A program made the position numbers and the translations under genes. This document shows, piece after piece, positions 33,225-45,611 of a DNA stretch of 64,000 bases. Source of the stretch: Annulohypoxylon bovei var. microspora (taxonomy: Eukaryota; Ascomycota; Sordariomycetes; Xylariales; Hypoxylaceae); contig MU405215.1 of assembly GCA_022836615.1 (NCBI GenBank), forward strand, positions 124,001 to 188,000, in the 5' to 3' direction. Below the pieces are notes generated by a model, which worked only from the letters and a program-made list of their open reading frames with translations, was not told the origin of the DNA and ran no database searches. Position 1 is the stretch's first letter. Every line of letters starts with the position of its first letter.

Positions 33225-35686
33225 ATGATGGGAGGTTGGTGGTCCTCCTCGGCCAACAGCGCCTTGGACGAACAGGTTGAGAAAGCAACTGGGAGTAGTT
33301 TGTATGTGCTAAACTCTTCACTGCAGGTTTATTTACGAGACTGCTAATGGTCCGAAATCTAGAGAGGATATTCCCCTCAACCTCGAAATCTCCGATGTTA
33401 TTAGATCTAAGACGGTTCAACCTAAGGAAGCCATGCGATCGCTGAAACGCCGTATTGGCAATAAGAATCCCAACACTCAACTAAGCGCATTAAACGTACG
33501 AACCTTTCTCCTGACCAAACTAAATCATGTCGCCCTCTCTAACTAGTATTGGCATGTGGCGTAGTTGACGGATACTTGTGTCAAGAATGGCGGCTCCCAC
33601 TTCCTTGTCGAGATTGCCTCCCGAGAGTTCATGGACAATCTAGTCTCTCTTCTCCACGCAGTTGGTCCCGCCGCCGTTAATTTAGAAGTCCGAGCCAAGA
33701 TCCTAGAGTTGATACAATCCTGGGCCGCCGCTACCGAAGGTCGCTACGACCTAAAATATATTGACGAGACATATCGGTCCCTACAACGAGAAGGCTTCCA
33801 ATTCCCTCCTCGGACTACCGTGGCGAGCAGCATGATTGACAGCAGCGCCGTACGTGTTACACATCCGACCTGCCATTATAGAAGTGTCTTTTTTTTCAGA
33901 GAAGAAAAAAGCTAACTGGGTCGCCGTAGCCTCCGGAATGGATTGATTCCGATGTCTGTATGCGGTGTCGCACCCCGTTTACTTTCACGAACCGCAAACA
34001 CCATTGTCGCAACTGCGGGAATTGCTTCGATCAACAATGCTCTACCAAGATGCTCCCCTTACCCCATCTAGGCATCATGCAGCCTGTGCGAGTCGATGAC
34101 GGTTGCTACGCCAAACTAACAGACAGGTCTAACAAAGGCGGGTTTAGTAGACAAGAGCTTTCACCTACGAGCCCGTCATTTCCGCACAAAAATCGTAGCT
34201 CTTCTGTTATGCAGCCTCGAAATGCCCGAGTCGACGATGCCTTCGATGAAGATCTTAAGAAGGCCTTGGCGATGAGTTTAGAGGAGGTCCAGGGACATTC
34301 GAAAGGATATGTCCCCCCTACGGATAATACCCCCTTAGCCTCGCATGCGAAGTCCAATAGTAATCCATCCACGCCCGTAGGGGCGCCTGAAGAAGAGGAC
34401 GACGATCTCAAGGCCGCCATAGCAGCGTCTTTGGCGGACATGGAGGAACAGAAGCAGAAGCATTCCGCTGCATTGAAGCAGCAAACGAACAAGACAGAGA
34501 GCGCTTCGGTTGCTTCATTTGCGCTACCGAAGAATGATTACGAGCTCACCCCGGTGGAGGCTGAAAACATCAACCTCTTCTCAACACTAGTTGATAGACT
34601 GCAGACTCAGCCCCCTGGTACGATCCTGAGGGAGCCACAGATTCAGGAGCTCTACGACTCCATCGGAGCGTTGCGTCCTAAATTAGCACGAACATACGGC
34701 GAAACAATGAGCAAGCATGGCAAGTTCTACCCAAGCGTATAGATCTATAGTCCCTACCCCTAGCTAACCGCACTACAGATACACTTCTCGACCTACATGC
34801 TAAACTATCTACTGTTGTCCGATATTATGATAGGATGTTAGAGGAACGCCTCTCAAAAGCGTATAATCAGCATAGCATTGGTGGCTACACTCTGCCTAAC
34901 CCTGGGCAACAATCGGGTCCCTATCCTTCGATAGAATCGACCGCAGCTAGGACTTCGGCATCGGCAGAGAACTTTTACACGGGCGAACAACTTCCAGATC
35001 CCAGCAGAACACCTGTACCTCCCCAATACCTTCAACATGTTCAACAAGGCCCGCAACAGCAATTTGCAAGCTACGACAAGCGGGCTTCGGTATCAATGCC
35101 CTCAAGCAACCAATATCCACACCATGGGGTCCAGAGAAGCGATAGTTGGCAGAAACAACAAGGACCCTCCGCTCCAGTTCAGTATCCTAATCAAGCGAAT
35201 TTCACCTCGAATGAGCCCCCACGAGCTAGCCATGTATCTCATCCTTCTCCGCAGACTCCCCTTAACAGAGCTCCAGAGTCGGTCGGGACTACAGCAGCCG
35301 ACCCCAATGCCTCTTACTATTATAACAACCCACAACCGAGTAGTGATCGCGCCACGCCGAGTATTCCCGTGGAAGCGGCACCGTCACCATATCCAAATCT
35401 TCAACACACGTTAAAATACGCAGGGCAGTCCGTCCCTCCGACACCCGCTTCGGTTCCTGCGCAACCGTCTCAACCTCCACAGCAGTATCAACCTCTCAGT
35501 CACCAGGCTCAACAACCATATTGGCAACAACATCAACAGCTGCAACATCAGCAACAAGATCAGGCAGTTCAGGGGTATCAGGCAACTGGTCCGGGATACT
35601 CTAGATATACGCAGGATTCATTTCCTGCTGCCCCTCAACATGCCCCTCAACAACCTATCATAGAGGAAAGTTTGATTGATCTATAG
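33225..35686 (+). CDS. vps27: Vps27, ESCRT-0 subunit (VHS-FYVE-UIM)
   Basis: Five exons, 33225-33301, 33363-33495, 33565-33849, 33930-34719 and 34779-35686, give 730 residues. Introns 1-3 are GT-AG. Intron 4 (34720-34778) begins GCAAGT, a GC-AG intron, and gives MSKHDTLLDLHAKL in frame, while the nearest GT donor does not. Domains: VHS (residues 1-150: EISDVIRSKTVQPKEA, DTCVKNGGSHFLVEI), FYVE near 170-235 (RKHHCRNCGNCF), two UIMs (DLKKALAMSLEEV, DLKAAIAASLADM), a helical GAT-like region (VVRYYDRMLEERL), a Pro/Gln-rich tail and the C-terminal clathrin box LIDL. Vps27 binds PI3P and ubiquitinated cargo on endosomes and recruits ESCRT-I. Two ATGs lie side by side at 33225; the first is used. Confidence 0.95.
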
Positions 35687-36287
35687 GATAGGCAAGGTTC
35701 AGCGGATGGATCTCTGGGGTGTGGATGAAGTGAAGTTAATAATATCGTTGGCGCGATCGTCCCACAGTTAAATTAAATAAATAAAGATTCGACCAACTTG
35801 GACGATGCAATTGCCCACAAGCGATTATGTATAGCATATGTAGTAGATCATCGATCACTACGTTTTAAATCTAGTAACTTGCCAATTTCCTCGTAAAACC
35901 TCAAATTATTATCTCATATCAAAAGATGAAATGGCAAAAGGGCGTCGTTATGAGTCCTTGTCTCGGTAGGTGCCATTACGTCATTTGTCGAATTAGTAAC
36001 TTCTAGGTACATGAGCACACCAGGTACATATTATGTACCTATGTACCTAAGCATACGCAAAACCCCTCCTGCCCCTCTTTTGTTGTCATTAGATTCAGCC
36101 TTGGGACCTTATTATCAGTTCTTACAGTACATAAACGTTTTTAGATATAACTAGGAGGTAGGTAGCTGACTTTGTTGTCTTTTAACTTTTCATATACACC
36201 CAGAAGAAAACAGTAAAACTATTTCCGATTTTACAAATAAACAACAATCATTACCTTCACAGTCTCTTGTTTCATTCGCTCGACACA
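35687..36287. other. Intergenic
   Basis: AT-rich 3' flank of vps27 and upstream region of hbs1. Repeated GTACCTA/AGGTACAT words occur near 36005-36055. No gene seen. Confidence 0.45.
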
Positions 36288-38959
36288 ATGTCTCGCCATC
36301 AAGCGTACCGTAATTACGATTATGAGAATGACCTTGACGAATATGAAGGTGATGGATTCTCGGACAACGAAGATGAATTAAGCCCAGAAGATCGAGGTAT
36401 GTGAATATTTAAGGGCCCGGTGCCTTTAATCGCCAACTTCTGATTTTGTTTCGAATTACAGCCCAGATGGACGCCAGCACTGCCCAAGTTCGAGCCGCCC
36501 TTGGAATTGAGTCATCAAAGGTTACAACTCAGCAAATCCAAGAAGCGCTTTGGCATTATTACTATGATGTCGATAAGTCTACAGTCTATTTAACGACCAA
36601 GTTTATCGCTCCTTCGAGTAAAAACAAGAAGAAAGAGTCCGGTAGGTACACTCTTTCTTATTCTGATATAAGCGCACAAAATACACCTCGCGCGCGGACA
36701 CAATAATCATATGAGCACAACATCTCATGGTTACAGGTGCGTCTTAAGTGTACCTGTAGTAGATATTTGGTTTCATCAGCAAGCTGATATTGGTCAACGT
36801 AGCCGGGAAAGGCAAAACACTCTCTTTTACCGATTTCTTTAGCGACATGCCATGGTTAAACATACCAAAGGGTCGAGAAACCGTGTTCATCGAACCATTA
36901 CGGATCCAAGGAGGACTATTAGGAGGCGCAAGCACAACCGGCAAGATGTCAAAACTCCAGGCGCTTGCTGCCGCCCGAAAAAAGAAGGCAGACAATCAGA
37001 GATCGGAAGAGAAACAGCCTCACGAAACAACACAGAAGCTATGCAGCCTTTCTATTACCCCGAAACAAGACGAGTCCACCAAGGAGAATATACGGCCATC
37101 AGACGCTACCCTCAGAGAAGATACAAATATTACCAGGGTCGGCGTAAATACTTCTTCCCAGCGAATCGAATCCGAAATCGCAAAGATTGGAGATAACCGG
37201 ATTCAAGATCAACTTAATACAACTATGGATAGACCAACTGACTCGCCAACCCCTATTGGCCCTTCAACTACGGATGTGCCATTTGAGACCGCCGTGCCAT
37301 CCCCCTTTGCCCAGGCCCTCCTCGGATCTGTTAACAATTACACTTCGACCGCGCCGAGGAACTTTCCGTTTCCTTATATGAACTTTACCTCATCAGTAGC
37401 TGACGCCTTCTCAGCCCCAAGTCCAGATGATGTGGTCTTAACGGCACAATCCCAAGGTTCGCTCTTGGCGAGAAAGGTGACTAAGTGAGAATACTAATGC
37501 TTTGGGATCAGCGACCAGGAAGAAGATCGCTGCTAGTACATCTAAGAAGAAAGCCGATTCCGGGGGGAGGAGTGATGAGGTTACAGATGGCGTGAAAGGC
37601 CTAAAAATCGACGATGCGCCATTACCGAAAAGCAAGAACCTTGATGTGCTAAAGGAGTTTGACAAGGCCAAAAGCAAAAAGAGCGCAAGTTTTGTAGTCG
37701 TCGGTTAGTTACCAATAGGTATAGCAGCCATAACACCCGTGCTAATCTGATCAGGTCATGTGGATGCTGGCAAGAGCACTCTGATGGGTCGTTTGCTACT
37801 CGACCTCAACGTCGTCGACCAAAGAACCATTCAAAAATACCGCAAAGAGGCCGAAAGCATAGGGAAGTCTTCGTTTGCACTTGCCTGGGTTTTAGATCAA
37901 CGATCAGAAGAACGCTCGAGAGGCGTAACTATCGACATTGCAACAAACAAGTTTGAGACGGAAAACACGTCGTTCACAATTTTGGACGCACCCGGGCACC
38001 GCGACTTCATCCCCAACATGATCGCAGGAGCAAGTCAGGCTGATTTTGCAATCTTGGTAGTCGATGCTAGTACCGGAGCATTCGAGGCAGGGCTCAAGGG
38101 GCAGACAAGGGAACATTCTCTTCTCATCCGCAGCATGGGAGTTTCACGCGTAATCGTCGCCATCAATAAGCTAGACACGGTCGGATGGTCACAAGAACGT
38201 TTCGATGAGATCTCGCAACAAGTTTCCGGCTTTTTATCAGCAACGGGATTCCAGATTAAAAACATCAGCTTTGTCCCTGTCTCTGGCTTGCATGGAGACA
38301 ACATAGTGAAGAAGTCTACAGATGCGGCAGCTAGCTGGTATGAGGGAAAGATGCTCGTCGAGGAGTTGGAGAGCTCGGAGCCGATGGCCCGGGCATTGCA
38401 TAAACCTCTGCGTCTGACCATTTCGGAGGTCTACCGTTCAACGCAAAGCCCACTTACAGTCTCTGGGCGGATAGATGCTGGATCGTTGCAGGCAGGGGAT
38501 GCACTTCTCATCCAACCGAGTGGAGAGAAAGCCTACGTCAAATCTTTGGAACTCGATCAAGAATCGGTGGACTGGGCGGTCGCAGGACAAAATGTCGTCA
38601 TTCACCTCAGCAACATCGATCCGATCCACGTGCGTGTTGGCGATATTATGTGCGACACGAAGCAACCAATTAATTGCATCGACGCATTCACGATCAAAGT
38701 TCTAGCGTTTGATATTCTGATACCAATGCAGGTGGATGTGCACAGAGGCCGTCTACACGCAGCAGGTCAAATTCTGGAGATACCAGCGCTCCTCGATAAG
38801 ACTAGAGGTACGGTGCTGAAGAAGAAACCTAGGATTGTGAAGCCAGGAAGCGTTGCGAGAGTGGTGGTCAAGATGGGAACCAAGGTGCCGCTGGAAGTGG
38901 GCCAGCGAGTTGTTTTGAGAAGCGGAGGCGAGACGGTCGCCGCCGGGTTATTAGAGTGA
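36288..38959 (+). CDS. hbs1: Hbs1-like translational GTPase (ribosome rescue)
   Basis: Exons 36288-36396, 36462-36641, 36803-37476, 37523-37703 and 37755-38959 give about 782 residues. The fourth intron is uncertain: the frame must change between 37456 and 37537, and several GT/AG pairs allow it (37457-37511, 37477-37522 or 37485-37536). The N-terminus is an Hbs1_N-like acidic start (YENDLDEYEGDGFSDNEDEL) with AALGIESSKVTTQQIQEALW. A TLSFTDFFSDMPWLNIP motif follows, then a linker and an EF-Tu-like GTPase: GHVDAGKST (G1), DAPGHRDF (G3), NKLD (G4), and two β-barrel domains. Hbs1 with Dom34 dissociates stalled ribosomes. The N-terminal motifs and the lack of an eRF3-type prion-like segment favour Hbs1 over eRF3. 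Confidence 0.9.
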
Positions 38960-39634
38960 ACCTTTCGGGCGTCTACGGCACATGATGCTTTCTAGGCGGC
39001 TACGTGGAGGGTGGAAAGAATCAACAGTGCCGGGTACAGCGGTGAGGGGATGCTACCGCTATCTCGTCGGAGAAGCGACAGGGTGGGCGACGTGGTTAAA
39101 ACCCGCGATGGAGGACGCGGCCCTAGTAATACAACCCTATATGAGGTTCTAGGGATGAACGATGAGGGCTAACCGCACTTTATTTAGAAGAGAGATCTAA
39201 TGTGAAGTGAGGTACCAACCAACCTTAGAAACTTTAAGTGATTGTGGCATTACATGAAGTGTGTAATATATACCACAACTAAGGAGATCTAGCCTCTCAA
39301 GAAGGTTGTGTAGATGATACTATAATACTGGGTACCTCCACCCTCACCTATTTTGTTAAAACTTGTAAGGTACCCAATGCAAGAACTGTGGTAGATGGTC
39401 TTGAAAAAAAGGGCTAGTATTCTGCGTGCGCATCCGTATGATATATTTCTTTACATTGAAGTCCACTTAATTACCTAGGTATAATACACAATACACAGTT
39501 TGGCTGAGAGGCTAGAAGTCCAAGTATACATGAAAACTCAAGCTTTCAGTATCTCGACGTATATCAGAACGCTGACTCTCTGCGTCACTAACTACGGGGA
39601 CAGGTGTGCAAGACGTAATTACAGTAGACGTCAA
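38960..39634. other. Intergenic between convergent genes
   Basis: Contains TACCTAGGTA at 39472-39481. The first 170 bases after hbs1 are GC-richer than the rest but hold no gene I can support. Confidence 0.45.
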
Positions 39635-40649
39635 TTAGTCCACGTCTAAGCATCCCATATCGAAAGTGCTGTCCGCAGCATGCACCTTTACCGGCCTGTG
39701 GGCTTCCCATGGTCGAGATTTCTCGACACTACCATTATCGGGACTGCCGCTTCCGACGACTAGACCGTCATGACTGCGCATGGTGCTTCCGTGGTGGCCA
39801 GGTAGGCTCTTGATCAACCGGTTCAAGATCACGAATTCGAGCTTCAACTTGACGCCGTACACAGCCGGCTTGAAGGCACCTGCTAAGTAAAACAGATTCG
39901 CGTTCTGGATCCCAAGGAGCGTGATGTCGAGGCAGATGATGAGGATGTTGGTGTATATAAGATGGTGGAGGAGGTTCTTCTTCTTCTCGATCCTGGCTAT
40001 CGTGACGATGGAGTCAGAGGACGGGCGCGGCGTTTTGAGCAGAGGGGCAAGGTCCCGTAGGTACTTGCGCGTCTGCCAGATGTACAGGATGCTGAGCGTG
40101 GTCTCCTGGACGAAGAAAATCGTCGTCTGTAGACGGTCCCAGATGTTGTTGACGGGGAAGAGTGATGGTCTGACGGTTTGCTACGGGTGGGGTGGTCAGT
40201 GATGGGCTTGCCTCGAATATTGATGAAATGATAATGAAGATGGCACACACAGCAAGAGTACCTAACACGATAGTGACGCTACTAACGGCGATCGAGTTGA
40301 ACACCAATACTACCCGTACCCAGCTCAGTATGTTGGGCTGTTGCGTTATGAGATGTAGTCGCGAATACAGGATCCACGACTGGGGAATGATCATCATTGC
40401 CCAAGTCAAGTAGATCATGGCGATAGGGGCCGTCTGACTATTCCATATGCCGAAGTCTGCGAGGATGATGAACAGCGTCTGCAGAATAACACCCCAGATC
40501 CCGAGGGCACAGGACCAGAAGTAGAGCCCGCGCCGCCTCTTGAAGAGCAGGAATAGCGACACACTGATCTCGACGCCGAGATACCAGGACACGCCGGCAA
40601 AGCCAGCCATGGCCAGGGCCCAGCGGATATCCTCGTCGACGACGCTCAT
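39635..40649 (-). CDS. Multi-pass integral membrane protein, DUF7703-like
   Basis: Two exons, 40649-40251 and 40180-39635, give 314 residues. The intron 40250-40181 (GTGTGT...CGTAG) is modelled because the frame must shift here, and the join gives QTVRPSLFPVNNIWDRLQTT followed by IFFVQETTLSILYIWQ. About seven hydrophobic segments are visible, including GVSWYLGVEISVSLFLLF, GVILQTLFIILADF, MIYLTWAMMIIPQSWILY and LIYTNILIICLDITLLGI. The hydrophilic C-terminus is Ser/Gly/His-rich. The IWDRLQ...VQE...LYIWQTRK pattern resembles the fungal DUF7703 membrane family, a match from memory and moderately sure. The role is unknown; such proteins are common in Pezizomycotina. The membrane topology is certain, the exact intron less so. 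Confidence 0.75.
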
Positions 40650-41485
40650 AGTGTTGCAAGTAGATTATGGTATACTAGCCCCAGTCTGCACACGGACGAT
40701 AGCAGCATAAACTCTGAAGGAAAGAAGAATCTTACGTACTTCAAGAGATTCAGCTGCGGGGAGTCGGGAGAGACATGACTTAGATGGGATAACATGGCGC
40801 ACTCGTATTAATTCATCCCATAGCTAGGTAGATTAAGCCTTGCAAATTCTGCGGGCTGGAAGGAATGGATGGATCTATCGGTCCGCCTGAGCGCTTTGTG
40901 CGAGAAGAGCTGCATTCTGAACATGGGGTTTTCAGCGCCTACGGTCGTAATTATGGCGTTTTGGAGGACGTGTTACACAACATACTAACCCCTGAATAGA
41001 GGCAGGGCTTTGGTGGTGGCTTTTAAACAGCTTCGAAGGTTCCAAGGTTGCCCCAGGAGGAACTGGGGAGGGCTATAAAAACCCCAATGTCATCTTTAGC
41101 CAACTAGGTATTCGCTTTAAATTTAATATCTAACAAGTTGGTACGAGATATTAATCACTGAATAGATCGAGTTAGCATAAGTTACGATACCGAGGTCAGG
41201 ATGATTACACAGTTCTTTATTTTTAGTCATCCTTGTCTTCCCGGGGCCGTCTGCATCGGCGAATAAGCAGCCACTTGAACTTGTCCGGTTTGCACGGACA
41301 TTAGATAGGCAAACAAGCCAACAAGAGGAATGTACATATGTAAGCCCAGGTATTCCCTCCCTTGCATACTTTCCCCACTACCGTCATCCATCCTCATCTA
41401 CATTCAAATAGTTAATAGACCACAACAATCTTTCTGGCCACTACTTAGTACCTTAATATAAAGCGATAATAGTACTGCCCTCATC
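40650..41485. promoter_or_regulatory. Divergent upstream region
   Basis: About 835 bases between the membrane protein gene and the cupin gene. No motif is firm and no gene was seen. Confidence 0.4.
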
Positions 41486-41926
41486 ATGGCAATGACACCA
41501 AACCTTTCAGCGAAGGACGTAATCGCCGCCCTCAAACTCTCCCCGCACCCGGAGAAGGGCCACTTTATCGAAACCTTCCGCGACGAGCACAGCACGTGCA
41601 TCTACTACCTGCTCGAGGGCGAGAGCGGGCTCTCGCACTGGCACCGCGTGATGACGTCCGTCGAGACCTGGCACTACTACGCCGGCGCCCCGCTGCGGCT
41701 CTCGCTCTCCTGGAACGACGGCACGCCCGTGCGGGACGTCGTCCTCGGCACGGATATCCTGAAGGGCGAGCGTCCGCAGATAGTGGTCAAGAAGGCCGAG
41801 TGGCAGCACGCCATCAGCCTGGGCGATTGGACCCTGGTCGGGTGCACGGTCTCGCCGCCTTTTACTATGGGGGCCTTCGAGATGGCCGAGCAGGGCTGGG
41901 AGCCTAACCAGAAGGGCAAGGCTTGA
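41486..41926 (+). CDS. DUF985 (cupin_5) family protein
   Basis: Single exon of 146 residues from ATG 41486; a second ATG lies two codons on. The whole length matches the DUF985 cupin fold, as in yeast YML079W and many bacterial proteins: LKLSPHPEKGHFIETFRDE, STCIYYLLEGESGLSHWHRV, ETWHYYAGAPLRLSLS, VVLGTDILKGERPQIVVKK and WTLVGCTVSPPFTMGAFEM. The family has a jelly-roll barrel with a small-molecule pocket; no activity is agreed. The gene has no intron and is about 62-65% GC, well above both flanks. That could mean transfer from bacteria, but other long-standing host genes here show the same GC rise, so composition alone does not prove it. Confidence 0.92.
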   Translation: MAMTPNLSAKDVIAALKLSPHPEKGHFIETFRDEHSTCIYYLLEGESGLSHWHRVMTSVETWHYYAGAPLRLSLSWNDGTPVRDVVLGTDILKGERPQIVVKKAEWQHAISLGDWTLVGCTVSPPFTMGAFEMAEQGWEPNQKGKA

Positions 41927-43392
41927 AGGGTACCTATCTGTGAGGAGATGACCTCATGAGTATGACAGACTCATGTCGTGATGGGACATTAAACAAAAGT
42001 TCGAAAATGTTATACGAGCTAGATTCACACAAAGATAATCATTATCCCGGGCTAGTTACCCCCTTTTAAATATTCCGCCTAGTCTTGCTCACGTGATACC
42101 CTTTGGCTTCACTGCTTCTTGGGTCGTATAACAGATGCGACGCTTATATACTAGGTATTTATAGCACTGCACCTCCAGAACATACGTACACAATCTATAG
42201 CTAGGGCACATCTAACACGCATAAAGAGCTGTTTCTTGGCGATATATTATTACGTAGGCGCTAAAAGCTAGACTTACAGGGCTTACGAAGGCCAAAATGA
42301 AGCTTCACTTTTACCTACCACGTTAGAGAGGATGTTAGGGTTAAGAACGTCCATAATATGAGGACACCTTTAATTGCGTCGTCCATCTACAGTTGCCATA
42401 TAATAAGGCGGCGATTTGGATAAAAACCAACAACCTATTACTTCATGGACCCAGATGAGTCAGATGGCAACTTGGTTTAATTATCTGGTGTTGGTTAAAT
42501 GTGTTTCACATAGATGGAACATAAATATTTAACAATAGTATGATGTCACCTAAATAAGTTAAATCAATAAGAAAAAAGGGACAGATCTCTTGGTAGTGAA
42601 TCCTGATTATCGACAAGTTGTGGCCAAAGATCTGGCCTCTAAATATACATAAGGCTGCGTGGTCAATGTTAAATGACACCTACCATGTTGAGGTTATTCA
42701 CATGGCGCTGTCATGGCCTCTTCGCCTCAAAGGCTAGCAGGGATGTCCCGCATCAGGGTGGGGCGGCGACTATAAAATATGACTTTAGTTGGAGAATAGG
42801 GTTCGGGCAATGTGGCTTTTCTGCTTTTGTGAGAAAGGTGAGGGACGAAAAGAAGGTTCCAGTGCCTACCAAGTGACATCAGGTGTGAAACAGTCCTTTG
42901 AATTTTTTAACTTTCCTTTAATGTACCTAGTTAAGTGCTATAGAATAGAATCAATACTTAGAGGTACAACTTGACCAATGAATAGAACTAGCGAAAAGGC
43001 GGAGAACTTAGCACACAAAATGTATTGGTGATGTAGCTGAGCGGTGTAATGTAATAGGGCAAATGCATCCTTGGACACCTTGCATTCACTGGCTACTTGG
43101 CGCCTGACCCACACTTTATTGCAATGTGTTCTCTTGCAAGCTGGCAACATCATCTTGCATCTTTTTTTTTTCTTCTAGCCATATAAGAATTTCGCACCTA
43201 CACCATTGCGTCTTTCTCAAGTTTCCCCTCCCATTCTTCAAACAATATTCACCGACTTCTAGTGCCGTACAATACAACCACGGGAGAGGTTGCAGGGCAC
43301 TTTGGTTTTCTTAACTTTTTAATTCCATTCCCCCTCCCTGATCGTATTCATTGAATATCCTAAAGATACTTTGTTGCGACAGTCCTTTCACC
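41927..43392. other. Intergenic and BiP upstream region
   Basis: AT-rich; a CACGTG occurs near 42090. T-rich and C-rich stretches in the last 200 bases are typical of a highly expressed fungal promoter. I could not see a clear unfolded-protein-response element. Small open frames near 42670-42970 are not convincing. Confidence 0.45.
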
Positions 43393-44087
43393 ATGGCTCG
43401 CTCTCAGAGCTACTGGGCCATCGGCTTCGGCATGATGGCCTGGAGCCTTCTCCTTTTTAGTCCTCTCGCATTCGTAGGAACTGCGCGAGCAGATGATATT
43501 GCCGACTACGGCACTGTTATTGGAATTGTAAGTTAAGCCCTATGAGAAAAGAGGGGACGATATCTGTCTCTATTCCCCGTATAGTTGAGAACGACTTGTT
43601 CTAACCAATGTTATCCTGTAGGATTTAGGAACTACATACTCTTGCGTCGGTGTGATGCAACAAGGAAAGGTCGAGATTCTCGTCAATGACCAAGGAAACC
43701 GAATTACCCCGTCATACGTGGCCTTTACCGATGATGAAAGATTAGTGGGAGACGCCGCCAAACAACAGGCAGCCTCCAACCCTACAAACACTGTTTACGA
43801 TGTCAAGTAAGTTGAATTCTCTCTCTGTCTCGCTTGCCGTGCATATTTGGAAAAACATGCTAACCGCTCGTAATCTAGGCGATTTATTGGCCGAAAGTTC
43901 GCCGAGAAGGAAGTCCAAAATGATCTCAAGCACTTCCCCTACAAGGTCATAAACTCAGATGGCAAGCCTGTTATCCAGGTCGATGTCCAAGGCTCCGCCA
44001 AGAAGTTCACCCCCGAAGAAATCTCTGCCGTCATTCTGGGCAAGATGAAGGAGGTTGCCGAGTCCTACCTGGGCAAGAAGGTTACCC

Positions 44088-44118
<31 letters not shown>

Positions 44119-45611
44119 TGACAACCAGAGACAGGCCACCAAGGATGCTGGTATCATTGCCGGTCTCAATGTTTTGCGAATCGTCAATGAACCTACCGCC
44201 GCTGCTATTGCTTACGGCTTGGACAAGACTGGTGGCGAGCGTCACATTATCGTCTACGATCTTGGTGGTGGTACTTTCGATGTCTCCCTTCTGTCTATCG
44301 AGGATGGAGTTTTCGAGGTCTTGGCTACCGCCGGTGACACCCATCTTGGTGGTGAGGATTTCGACCAGAGAATCATCAACCACTTTGCCAAGAGCTACAA
44401 CAAGAAGAACTCGGTCGATATTACCAAGGATCTTAAGGCCATGGGTAAATTAAAGCGTGAGGCCGAAAAGGCTAAGCGAACCCTGTCTTCTCAGATGTCC
44501 ACTCGTATCGAGATCGAGGCCTTTTTCGACGGCAAGGATTTCTCCGAGACTCTTACCCGAGCCAAGTTCGAGGAGCTCAACCTTGACCTCTTCAAGCGAA
44601 CTCTGAAGCCCGTCAAGCAAGTTCTCGACGACTCTAAGCTCAAGAAGGACGAGGTCGACGACATTGTTCTAGTTGGTGGTTCCACTCGTATTCCCAAGGT
44701 CCAGGCTCTTCTCGAGGAGTTCTTCGGTGGCAAGAAGGCTAGCAAGGGTATCAACCCTGACGAGGCTGTTGCTTTTGGTGCGGCTGTCCAAGCTGGTGTT
44801 CTATCCGGTGAGGAGGGTGCTACTGAGGTTGTCCTCATGGATGTCAACCCGCTTACTCTTGGTATCGAAACCACTGGTGGTGTCATGACCAAGCTTATTC
44901 CCCGCAACACGCCCATCCCGACTCGCAAGAGCCAGATTTTCTCTACTGCCGCAGATAACCAGCCCGTCGTCCTGATCCAGGTCTTCGAAGGCGAGCGATC
45001 CATGACCAAGGACAACAACCTGCTTGGCAAGTTCGAGCTTACCAACATCCCCCCCGCACCTCGTGGTGTTCCCCAGATTGAAGTCTCCTTCGAGCTGGAC
45101 GCCAATGGTATTCTGAGGGTGTCAGCCCACGACAAGGGAACTGGCAACAAGGAATCCGTTACTATCACCAACGACAAGGGACGTCTAAGTCAAGAGGAAA
45201 TTGAGCGCATGGTCGCCGAGGCCGAGAAGTTCGCCGAGGAGGACAAGGCCACTCGCGAGCGCATCGAGGCCAGAAACGGTCTTGAGAACTACGCCTTCAA
45301 CCTGAAGAACCAAGTCAACGACGAGGATGGCCTAGGTGGCAAGATCGACGACGAGGACAAGGAAACTGTAAGTTGATACTCTACACTGTCAAGCTTGAAT
45401 TCATATACTAATTCGTTATTAGATCCTCGATGCCGTTAAGGAGGCTACCGAATGGCTCGACGAGAACGCCGCCACGGCGGCCGCCGAGGACTTCGAGGAG
45501 CAGAAGGAGAAGCTCTCGAATGTCGCCTACCCTATCACGTCTAAGTTGTACAGTGGTGGACCCGAAGGTGCCGCGGATGACGACGAGCCCTCGGGCCACG
45601 ATGAATTGTAA
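43393..45611 (+). CDS. kar2: ER Hsp70 chaperone BiP/Kar2
   Basis: Four exons, 43393-43527, 43622-43806, 43879-45367 and 45423-45611, give 665 residues. All three introns start GTAAGT and end TAG. Residues 1-33 are a signal peptide (MARSQSYWAIGFGMMAWSLL ...TARADD). Hsp70 nucleotide-binding motifs are complete: GTTYSCVGV, VPAYFNDNQRQATKDAG, DLGGGTFDVS and VLVGGSTRIP. The linker and substrate-binding domain follow. The C-terminus is HDEL, the ER retrieval signal, which makes this the lumenal Hsp70. It drives translocation, folding and ER-associated degradation, and J-domain co-chaperones activate it. The three 5' and 3' introns sit where ascomycete BiP genes commonly have them. Codon use is strongly biased toward C-ending codons, as expected for high expression. 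Confidence 0.98.

Noticed and set aside
33225..33370. Frame break at the first vps27 intron
   Set aside because: Careful reading of the acceptor (CTAG followed by AGAGGAT) gives the conserved LEDI join in frame.
41486..41926. Bacterial gene transfer as the origin of the GC-rich DUF985 gene
   Set aside because: Yeast has this family too, and old host genes here (pex11, cct5) show the same GC rise, so composition is not evidence of transfer.
42673..42974. Small frames upstream of BiP
   Set aside because: No conserved feature, and AT-rich composition like the surrounding intergenic DNA.
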